DNA of 47,367 bases, from contig CAMJLB010000005.1 of the NCBI GenBank assembly GCA_946406555.1, forward strand, positions 1 through 47,367. Direction: 5' to 3'. Each line of letters begins with the position of its first letter. Position 1 is the first letter of the stretch. The stretch comes from an uncultured Prevotellaceae bacterium. GTDB taxonomy: Bacteria; Bacteroidota; Bacteroidia; Bacteroidales; Bacteroidaceae. Below the pieces are notes generated by a model. That model was not told the origin of the DNA. It saw nothing but the letters and a program-made list of their open reading frames with translations, and made no database searches. This document shows, one piece after another, positions 36,787 to 44,335 of the stretch. The translations under genes were made by a program, and so were the position numbers.

Positions 36787-39474
36787 ATGACAAAATCAGC
36801 AAATAATATGCGCAACGGGCGAAAATCATTGATGAAGGATCTGTGGATGAAGGTGATCGTATTGGCGCTTGTCGTCTGCCATCTGCCGTTCCGTCATGCC
36901 GTGGCGCAGGAAATATCTTACGCCGGCACACCGCGCCATTGCGAGATTGGCGGCCTGGCCGTAGAGGGCGTCGAAGGCTACGAAGACTTCGTCATCCTCG
37001 GCTTGTCGGGACTGGCCGTGGGCCAGGAAATCGACGTGCCTGGCAGCGAGATCACCCAGGCCGTGAAACGCTACTGGAAGCATGGCCTCTTTTCGAAGGT
37101 GAAAATCACGGCCGACAGCATCATCGGGTCGAAGGTCTACCTTACCGTCCACCTGGCCCTGCGCCCGAAAATCACGCAGATAAACTATACCGGCGTGAAG
37201 AAGAACGAACGCGAAGACCTGGAAAACAAGCTCGGCATGGCCAAGGGCATGAGCCTTACCAAGAACCTGATAGACCGCGCGCGCATTCTGGCCAAGAAGT
37301 ATTTCGACGACAAGGGCTTCAAGAATGCCGAGGTGAACATCACCCAGCGCGACGACGTGACGGGCAAGAACCAGGTGGTGCTCGATGTAGACATCGACAA
37401 AAAGTCGAAGATGCGCGTGCGCAAAATCATCTTCGACGGCAACAAACAGCTCACCGACAGCAAGATCAAAGGCCGCATCTGGGAAAAAGGCTCCTTCGGC
37501 AAAATCAGCGAGGCGGGCAAGTTCTACTCCATGTTCAGGGCCAAGAAGTTCACTCCCGAGCGATATGCCGAGGCAAAGCAGAAGCTGATAGAGAAATACA
37601 ACGAGCTGGGATTCCGCGATGCCGCCATCGAGGTCGATTCTGTCTATACCGTCGACGACAAGCACGTGAATGTGTATGTGAAGATCGACGAGGGCAACAA
37701 GTATTTCCTGCGCAACGTCAGCTGGGTGGGCAACACCGTGCTGCCCACCGACAACCTGGACCGCGTGCTGGGAATGGCCACGGGCGACGTGTACAACCAG
37801 AAACAGCTGAACAAACGACTCAAGGAAGACGAGGATGCCGTGGCCAACTACTATTATAACAATGGCTACGTGTTCTCGAGCGTAGAGCCTACCGAGGTGA
37901 ACATCGTGGGCGACTCGGTAGACCTCGAGGTGCGCATCACCGAGGGTCCGCAGGCCCACCTGAGCAATGTGCGCATCTTCGGCAACGACCGCCTCTACGA
38001 AGAGGTGGTGCGCCGCGAACTGCGCACCAAGCCCGGTGACCTCTTCTCGAAAGACGCTCTCATGCGCTCGGCTCGCGAAATCGCTTCGATGGGATACTTC
38101 GATGCCGAGAGCGTCAGCCCCGACGTGAAGCCCAACTACGACGACGGAACGGTAGACGTGAACTGGAACCTCGTGCAGAAGTCGAACGACCAGCTGGAGC
38201 TGTCGCTCGGCTGGGGACAGACCGGCATCATCGGCCGCGTGGGCATCAAGTTCAACAATTTCTCCATGCGCAACCTCTTGGGCAAGAACAAGCTGCACCG
38301 GGGCTTCCTCCCCGCTGGCGACGGCGAGCAGATAGGCCTGAACTTCCAGACCAACGGCCGCTACTACAGTCAGGTGTCGGCAAGCTACAGCACAGGGTGG
38401 TTTGGGGGCAAGCGCCCCAATGCGCTCAGCGTGTCGGCATTCTATTCGAAGCAGAGCGACGTGTCGAGCACCTACTACAACAATTCGTGGATGAACTCCA
38501 TGTATGGCTACTATGGCGGCTACGGCACCTACAACAACTACTATTACAACAACTACGAGTCGTATCTCGACGACGATAAGTATGTCAAGCTGCTGGGCTT
38601 CTCCATCGGCTGGGGTAAGCGTCTGCGTTGGCCCGACGACTATTTCCAGCTCTCGGCCACGCTGGCCTATCAGCGCTACATGCTGAAGGACTGGCGCTAC
38701 TTCCTCATCTCGAATGGTAACTGCAACAACCTCAACCTGGGCTTGTCGCTCACACGTACCTCGACCGACAATCCGCTGTTCCCGCGCAGTGGCTCCGAGT
38801 TCACCTTCTCGGTCACCGTCACGCCCCCTTGGTCGCTCTTCGACGGGAAAGACTATGCCAACCTGGCCACGTCTACGACCTACAACAACAACCGCGAGCA
38901 GTACGACAGCGAGCAGCGCGAGAAATATAAGTGGATAGAATACCACAAGTGGAAGCTGAAGACCCGCACCTTCACGCCGCTCACCAAAGGGCAGAAGTGC
39001 TTTGTGCTCATGACAAGGGTCGAGATGGGCATACTGGGCTCCTACAACAGCAACAAGAAGTCGCCATTCGAAACCTACTATATGGGTGGCGACGGCATGA
39101 GCGGCTACAGCACCAGCTATGCCGAGGAGACCGTAGGCCTGCGTGGATACGAGAACGGCTCGCTCACGCCTTACGGGCAGAACGGCTATGCCTACGACCG
39201 CTTCTCCCTCGAGCTGCGCTATCCCTTCATGCTGGGCAATACCACCATCTATGGCCTGGGCTTTGCCGAGGCGGGCAATGCATGGTCGGAGGTGAAGGAT
39301 TTCAACCCCTTCGACATGAAGAAGTCGGCCGGCTTCGGCGTGCGCATCTTCCTGCCTATGGTCGGCCTGATGGGTATCGACTGGGCCTACGGCTTCGACA
39401 AGGTCTACTCGGGAACGGCTCAGGAAAGCAAGGGTGGCAGCAACTTCCATTTCGTGCTCGGACAGGAGTTCTAA
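36787..39474 (+). CDS. bamA: Outer membrane protein assembly factor BamA (Omp85 with POTRA domains)
   Basis: POTRA repeats, LGWGQTGIIGRVGIKFNNFSMRNL, C-terminal barrel ending FHFVLGQEF; start may be one of several nearby Met codons. Confidence 0.93.
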   Translation: MTKSANNMRNGRKSLMKDLWMKVIVLALVVCHLPFRHAVAQEISYAGTPRHCEIGGLAVEGVEGYEDFVILGLSGLAVGQEIDVPGSEITQAVKRYWKHGLFSKVKITADSIIGSKVYLTVHLALRPKITQINYTGVKKNEREDLENKLGMAKGMSLTKNLIDRARILAKKYFDDKGFKNAEVNITQRDDVTGKNQVVLDVDIDKKSKMRVRKIIFDGNKQLTDSKIKGRIWEKGSFGKISEAGKFYSMFRAKKFTPERYAEAKQKLIEKYNELGFRDAAIEVDSVYTVDDKHVNVYVKIDEGNKYFLRNVSWVGNTVLPTDNLDRVLGMATGDVYNQKQLNKRLKEDEDAVANYYYNNGYVFSSVEPTEVNIVGDSVDLEVRITEGPQAHLSNVRIFGNDRLYEEVVRRELRTKPGDLFSKDALMRSAREIASMGYFDAESVSPDVKPNYDDGTVDVNWNLVQKSNDQLELSLGWGQTGIIGRVGIKFNNFSMRNLLGKNKLHRGFLPAGDGEQIGLNFQTNGRYYSQVSASYSTGWFGGKRPNALSVSAFYSKQSDVSSTYYNNSWMNSMYGYYGGYGTYNNYYYNNYESYLDDDKYVKLLGFSIGWGKRLRWPDDYFQLSATLAYQRYMLKDWRYFLISNGNCNNLNLGLSLTRTSTDNPLFPRSGSEFTFSVTVTPPWSLFDGKDYANLATSTTYNNNREQYDSEQREKYKWIEYHKWKLKTRTFTPLTKGQKCFVLMTRVEMGILGSYNSNKKSPFETYYMGGDGMSGYSTSYAEETVGLRGYENGSLTPYGQNGYAYDRFSLELRYPFMLGNTTIYGLGFAEAGNAWSEVKDFNPFDMKKSAGFGVRIFLPMVGLMGIDWAYGFDKVYSGTAQESKGGSNFHFVLGQEF

Positions 39475-39508
39475 TGAATTGATAATTGAGAATTGAAAAT
39501 TGAGAATT

Positions 39509-40024
39509 ATGATTAGAAAAGCTTTTTTGACCATTGTCATGTTGGTGGCAGCGATGACGATGAATGCGCAGAAATTTGCATTGGTCGACATGGACTACAT
39601 CTTCAAGAACATCCCTGCCTACGAGCGGGCCAACGAGCAGCTCTCGCAGGTGTCGCGCAAGTGGCAGGCTGAGGTCGACGCCCTCTCTACCGAGGCGCAG
39701 ACCATGTACAAGAACTACCAGAACGAGGTGGTGTTCCTCTCCAAGGAGCAGAAGCAGGCCAAGCAGGATGCCATCATGAAGAAGGAGAAAGAGGCCAGCG
39801 ACCTGAAGCGGAAGTACTTCGGACCCGACGGCGAGCTCTTCAAGAAGCGCACGGCGCTCATGAGTCCCATTCAGGATGAGGTCTACAATGCCGTGAAGGA
39901 CATTGCCGACCTGCGTGGCTATCAGCTCGTCATCGACCGCGCCAGCGACACCGGCATCATCTTTGGTTCGCCTAAGATCGACATCAGCAACGAGGTGCTC
40001 CAGAAGCTGGGGTATGCTAATTGA
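39509..40024 (+). CDS. OmpH/Skp family periplasmic chaperone (paralog 1)
   Basis: KFALVDMDYIFKNIPAYERANEQLSQVSRKWQAEVDALSTEAQTMY. Confidence 0.9.
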   Translation: MIRKAFLTIVMLVAAMTMNAQKFALVDMDYIFKNIPAYERANEQLSQVSRKWQAEVDALSTEAQTMYKNYQNEVVFLSKEQKQAKQDAIMKKEKEASDLKRKYFGPDGELFKKRTALMSPIQDEVYNAVKDIADLRGYQLVIDRASDTGIIFGSPKIDISNEVLQKLGYAN

Positions 40025-40029
40025 TTCTT

Positions 40030-40155
40030 GCGGAATCCCGGAATCACGGAATGCCGGAATCCCGAAAAAGATGCGGAATCCCGGAATCACGGAATGCCGG
40101 AATCCCGAAAAGATGCGGAATCCCGGAATCCCGGAATGCCGAAATCCCGAAAAAT
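40030..40155 (+). repeat. Three 41-43-bp tandem repeats with internal 9-bp periodicity
   Basis: GCGGAATCCCGGAATCACGGAATGCCGGAATCCCGAAAAAGAT iterated at 40030, 40073 and 40115. Confidence 0.95.
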
Positions 40156-40186
40156 AAAAACAAAAAAAATAAAAAAGAAAAAGACA

Positions 40187-40690
40187 ATGAAAAAATTTAT
40201 CCTTTGCGCCATCTGCGCAATCTGCGGCCTCTCGGCCCAGGCCCAGGCCAAGTTCGGCCACGTGAACACCCAGGAAATCGTTCAGGCCATGCCTGAGTTT
40301 ACCACTGCCCGTACAGAGATCGAGGCTCTCACCCAGCAGTACGAGGCCGACCTGAAGTCGATGCAGGACGAGCTGCAGAAGAAGGGCGAGGCCTTCGACA
40401 AGGAGCAGGCTTCGCTGCCCGACAACATCAAACAGCGTCGTCAGCAGGAGTTGCAGGAAATGTACCAGAAGATTCAGCAGAGCTTCCAGGACAACCAGCA
40501 GGCATTGCAGAAGGCCCAGCAGGAGAAGATGCAGGCCATCACCGCCAAGGTGCTCGATGCCATCAAGACCATCGGCCAGGAGGGAGGCTATGTCTATATC
40601 ATGGAGATGGGTGCCGGCATCCCCTACATCTCTACGACGCTCTCCACCGATGTCACCGCTCAGGTGAAGGCAAAGCTGGGACTGAAGTAA
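40187..40690 (+). CDS. OmpH/Skp family periplasmic chaperone (paralog 2)
   Basis: MKKFILCAICAICGLSAQAQAKFGHVNTQEIVQAMPEFTTARTEIEALTQQYEADLKSMQDEL. Confidence 0.92.
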   Translation: MKKFILCAICAICGLSAQAQAKFGHVNTQEIVQAMPEFTTARTEIEALTQQYEADLKSMQDELQKKGEAFDKEQASLPDNIKQRRQQELQEMYQKIQQSFQDNQQALQKAQQEKMQAITAKVLDAIKTIGQEGGYVYIMEMGAGIPYISTTLSTDVTAQVKAKLGLK

Positions 40691-40703
40691 AACCGCTGCT
40701 GCC

Positions 40704-41234
40704 ATGAAACGACTGCTACTTTCACTCGCACTCTTGTTGTCGCTCTCGGCCTTTGCACAGGAAGACAGCACCTCCCTGCAGACGGTGCAGCCCATCTTTG
40801 GCTATCTCAGCTATAGTCAGACGCTGCAGGCCATGCCCGACTACGCCATCGTGCAGCAGAAGATGGCCGACCTGCGGGCTGCCTACGAGACCGAACTGAA
40901 ACGGGTCGAGGAGGAGTTCAACAAGAAGTATGAGGCATTTCTCGATGGGCAGCGCGACTTTCCACGCACCATCCTGCTCAAGCGGCAGACCGAGTTGCAG
41001 CAGCTCATGCAGCAGAATCTGGAATTCAAGGCACAGGGGCAGGCTGACCTGCAGAAGGCCGAGGAAGAGGCTATGATGCCGCTGCGTGCAAAGCTCAACG
41101 AGGCGCTGGCCGTCATCGCGCGAGAGCATGGTCTGGCCATCGTCATCAATACCGATGCCAATGCCTGTCCGTTTATCGACCCCATGCTGGGGGTCGACGT
41201 GCAGCAGACCGTCGTCTCTCTATTAAGCAAGTAG
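40704..41234 (+). CDS. OmpH/Skp family periplasmic chaperone (paralog 3)
   Basis: FGYLSYSQTLQAMPDYAIVQQKMADLRAAYETELKRVEEEFNKKYEAFLDGQ. Confidence 0.9.
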   Translation: MKRLLLSLALLLSLSAFAQEDSTSLQTVQPIFGYLSYSQTLQAMPDYAIVQQKMADLRAAYETELKRVEEEFNKKYEAFLDGQRDFPRTILLKRQTELQQLMQQNLEFKAQGQADLQKAEEEAMMPLRAKLNEALAVIAREHGLAIVINTDANACPFIDPMLGVDVQQTVVSLLSK

Positions 41235-41262
41235 TCCTGTCTCCGCAGGGCTCCGGAAAAGA

Positions 41263-41303
41263 CAACGAGCGTTCCATCAACAGTTGTTGTGGGGCGCTCG
41301 TTG
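41263..41303 (+). terminator. Stem-loop between ompH cluster and murI
   Basis: CAACGAGCGTTCC pairs with GGGGCGCTCGTTG (two G-U), but the following T run is weak. Confidence 0.5.
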
Positions 41304-41341
41304 AATAATTAGGTTTAATGCCATTTTTGCAAATTCTGATC

Positions 41342-42199
41342 ATGACAACATCGAATCCATCCCTTTCTTCACCCATCGGCGTGTTCGACAGCGGCTATGG
41401 CGGTCTGACCATCCTGCACGGCATCCGCCAGTTGCTGCCCGAGTACGACTACCTCTATCTGGGCGACAATGCCCGTGCGCCTTATGGCCCTCGCTCGTTC
41501 GACGTGGTCTACGAGTTCACCCGTCAGGCCGTGCGTTACCTGTTCGACCAGGGATGCCCGCTGGTCATCCTGGGCTGCAACACTGCCTCGGCCAAGGCCT
41601 TGCGCACCATTCAGCAGCACGACCTGCCGCAGTGGGATGCCTCGCGGCGTGTGCTGGGCATCATCAGGCCTACCGCCGAGGTCATAGGCACCCTTACCCA
41701 GACGCGCCACGTGGGCGTGCTGGCCACCGAGGGCACCATCAAGAGCCAGAGCTACAATCTCGAGATACAGAAGCTATGGCCCGACATCGTCGTCTCGGGC
41801 GTGGCCTGCCCCTTCTGGGTGCCCCTCGTGGAATACCATGAAGCCGACTCGCCCGGTGCCGACTATTTCGTGAAGAAACGCATCGACCAGCTCATGCGCC
41901 AAGACAGTGCCATCGATGCCGTCATCCTGGGCTGCACCCACTATCCGCTGCTCATGTCCAAGATTGTGAAATATATGCCACGGGGCGTGCAGATCGTCAC
42001 GCAGGGCGAGTACGTGGGCGGTTCGCTGCAAGACTATCTGCAGCGGCACCCCGACATGGAACAGCGGCTCAGCCGGGGAGCGACGGCCCGCTATCTCACC
42101 ACCGAGAACCCCGACACCTTCAGAGAGCAGGCCCAATTGTTCTTGCACGAGCAGGTCTGCGTAGAGAGCGTCACCCTCGGCAACACCCTAACTGTCTGA
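41342..42199 (+). CDS. murI: Glutamate racemase
   Basis: PIGVFDSGYGGLTILHGIRQLLPEYDYLYLGDNARAPYG, VILGCNTASAKAL, VILGCTHYPLL. Confidence 0.96.
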   Translation: MTTSNPSLSSPIGVFDSGYGGLTILHGIRQLLPEYDYLYLGDNARAPYGPRSFDVVYEFTRQAVRYLFDQGCPLVILGCNTASAKALRTIQQHDLPQWDASRRVLGIIRPTAEVIGTLTQTRHVGVLATEGTIKSQSYNLEIQKLWPDIVVSGVACPFWVPLVEYHEADSPGADYFVKKRIDQLMRQDSAIDAVILGCTHYPLLMSKIVKYMPRGVQIVTQGEYVGGSLQDYLQRHPDMEQRLSRGATARYLTTENPDTFREQAQLFLHEQVCVESVTLGNTLTV

Positions 42200-42291
42200 C
42201 GCCATTCTCCTTTCCGCTTTGCAGTCTTGCAAAAACCATGTAAAACCAGAAAAGCAAAGAAAAACCTTCTAATTATACTAAACGTCGCAAT

Positions 42292-42324
42292 AATTTTCGT
42301 TAGTTGAGCGGCCTGTCAGGCCGC
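42292..42324 (+). repeat. Dispersed palindromic repeat, copy 3
   Basis: AATTTTCGTTAGTTGAGCGGCCTGTCAGGCCGC. Confidence 0.85.
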
Positions 42325-42384
42325 AGAAAATAGGCTTAATTATATTTTCTTTGCAAAATATTTGCAGGAATGGCAAAAAATGTT

Positions 42385-42392
42385 TACCTTTG
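42385..42392 (+). promoter_or_regulatory. Promoter of rimP-nusA-infB (TTTG, 20 bp, TACCTTTG)
   Basis: TTTG at 42361-42364 and TACCTTTG at 42385-42392. Confidence 0.7.
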
Positions 42393-42405
42393 CACCGTTC
42401 AGTGG

Positions 42406-42434
42406 AATGAGGGGCTTGACAAGAGCCCCTCATT
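42406..42434 (+). promoter_or_regulatory. 5'-leader hairpin (terminator-like) upstream of rimP
   Basis: AATGAGGGGCT-tgacaag-AGCCCCTCATT, perfect 11-bp stem followed by TCTGTTT. Confidence 0.75.
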
Positions 42435-42454
42435 TCTGTTTAAATCACAGTTGA

Positions 42455-42919
42455 ATGATTACAAAAGAGACATTAAAATCACTGGTGGAAGAGTGGCTCA
42501 AGCAGGGCGACTACTTCCTTGTAGACATTGAGATGGATGGCGACCGCATCGTCATCGAGATAGACCAGGCCGATGGCGTGTGGATAGAAGACTGCGCCTC
42601 GCTGAGCCGCTACCTGCAGGAGCAGCTGGGCGACGAGCTTGGCGACTATGAGCTTGAGGTGGGGTCGGCAGGCATCGGCCAGCCTTTCAAGGTGGAGCAG
42701 CAGTACCAGAACCACATTGGCGACGAGGTGGAAGTGCTGCAGGCCGATGGCAAGAAGCTCACCGGCGTGCTCAAGACCGTGGAAGGCCGCCAGTTTGTGG
42801 TTGCCACGAAAGAGAAGCAGGTGCCCGAGGGCAAGAAGCGCCCCGTGCTGGTAGACGTAGACCGTCAGTTCTCCATGGACGAGGTGAAGAGCACCAAATA
42901 CCTGCTGAACTTCAAGTAA
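42455..42919 (+). CDS. rimP: Ribosome maturation factor RimP
   Basis: Position before nusA and LELEVGSAGIGQPFKVEQQYQNHIGDEVEV RimP motif. Confidence 0.92.
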   Translation: MITKETLKSLVEEWLKQGDYFLVDIEMDGDRIVIEIDQADGVWIEDCASLSRYLQEQLGDELGDYELEVGSAGIGQPFKVEQQYQNHIGDEVEVLQADGKKLTGVLKTVEGRQFVVATKEKQVPEGKKRPVLVDVDRQFSMDEVKSTKYLLNFK

Positions 42920-42958
42920 TTGCAAAATCGAAAACAGAAAAAATACTAAATAAAGATA

Positions 42959-44221
42959 ATGGCAACAAAGAAAGACGCGAAAGGCCCCTCGATGTTCGAG
43001 ACCTTTCAGGAGTTTAAGGAGACCAAGAACATTGACCGCACCACCCTCGTGAGCGTGCTCGAAGAGAGCTTCCGCAACGTGCTGGCCAAGCTGTTCGGCA
43101 GCGACGAGAACTTCGACGTGATTGTGAACCCCGACAAGGGCGACTTCGAGATTCACCGCAACCGCATCGTGGTGGCCGATGGCGACGTGAAGGACGAAAA
43201 CAAGGAGATAGAACTGAAGGAGGCACAGAAGATAGAGCCCGACTATGAGGTGGGCGAGGAAGTGAGCGAGCCGGTAGACTTCACCAAGTTCGGCCGTCGC
43301 GCTATACTGAACCTGCGCCAGACCCTGGCTTCGAAGATCCTTGAGCTCGACCACGATGCCCTCTACCAGAAGTACAAGGACAAGGTAGGCACCATCGTCT
43401 CGGCCGAGGTCTACCAGATGTGGAAGCGCGAGGTGCTCCTCATGGATGATGAGGGCAACGAGCTGCATCTGCCCAAGAACGAGCAGATTCCCGCCGACAC
43501 CTACCGCAAGGGCGAGACCGTGCGCGCCTTGGTGAAGGAGGTGCAGAACGAGAACAACAACCCCCGCATCATTCTTTCCCGCACCAATCCCGACTTCCTG
43601 AAGCGGCTGCTCGAGGCCGAGGTGCCCGAGATTGGCGACGGACTGATTGCCATTCGCCGTGTGGCCCGCATGCCGGGCGAACGTGCCAAGGTGGCCGTGG
43701 AGAGCTTCGACGACCGCATCGACCCCGTGGGAGCCTGCGTGGGCGTGAAAGGTTCGCGTGTGCATGGCATCGTGCGCGAGCTGCAGAACGAGAACATCGA
43801 CGTGATCAATTATTCTAGCAATGTGCAGCTCTTCATTCAGCGCGCACTCTCGCCGGCCAAGGTCACCAGCATCACCCTCGATCCCGATAACCATAAGGCC
43901 GAAGTCTATCTGCAGCCCGAAGAGGTGAGCCTCGCCATCGGCAAGGGTGGCATGAACATCAAGCTGGCCTCGATGCTCACCGAGTTTACCATCGATGTGT
44001 TCCGTGTGGTGCCGGAAGGCGGCGACAACGACGAGGACATCTACCTCGACGAGTTCAGCGACGAAATCGACCAGTGGGTCATCGATGCCATCAAGGCCAT
44101 CGGCCTCGACACGGCAAAGGCCGTAATCAATGCACCCCGCGATATGCTTATAGAAAAGGCCGACCTCGAGGAAGAGACCGTAGACCATCTGCTCGAGGTG
44201 CTGAAGGCAGAATTCGAATAG
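42959..44221 (+). CDS. nusA: Transcription termination/antitermination factor NusA
   Basis: S1 and KH domains: PGERAKVAVESFDDRIDPVGACVGVKGSRVHGIVRELQNENIDVI. Confidence 0.96.
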   Translation: MATKKDAKGPSMFETFQEFKETKNIDRTTLVSVLEESFRNVLAKLFGSDENFDVIVNPDKGDFEIHRNRIVVADGDVKDENKEIELKEAQKIEPDYEVGEEVSEPVDFTKFGRRAILNLRQTLASKILELDHDALYQKYKDKVGTIVSAEVYQMWKREVLLMDDEGNELHLPKNEQIPADTYRKGETVRALVKEVQNENNNPRIILSRTNPDFLKRLLEAEVPEIGDGLIAIRRVARMPGERAKVAVESFDDRIDPVGACVGVKGSRVHGIVRELQNENIDVINYSSNVQLFIQRALSPAKVTSITLDPDNHKAEVYLQPEEVSLAIGKGGMNIKLASMLTEFTIDVFRVVPEGGDNDEDIYLDEFSDEIDQWVIDAIKAIGLDTAKAVINAPRDMLIEKADLEEETVDHLLEVLKAEFE

Positions 44222-44335
44222 ATTGAAGATTGAAGGTTGAACATTAGACATTAGCTTCATGCTGATGAGTTTCAGTCTTCACATCGGATAGATCGCTCAA
44301 TAATAATTTCAATTTTCAATTTTCAATTTGAAAGA

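Noticed and set aside
36826-39591. 921-aa antisense ORF over bamA (and similar long antisense ORFs at 31890-33926, 42479-44260, 44402-46759)
   Set aside because: They mirror well-supported genes; high GC at third positions suppresses stops on the opposite strand. The translations are His/Leu/Val-rich and show no recognisable domain.
40030-40155. Possible CRISPR array
   Set aside because: Units are directly adjacent with no unique spacers, internal 9-bp periodicity and no cas genes.
40028-40186. N-terminal extension of the second OmpH ORF (RNPGITECRNPEK...)
   Set aside because: It is a readthrough of the 43-bp intergenic tandem repeat; the real start is MKKFILCAICAICGLSAQA with a signal peptide at 40187.
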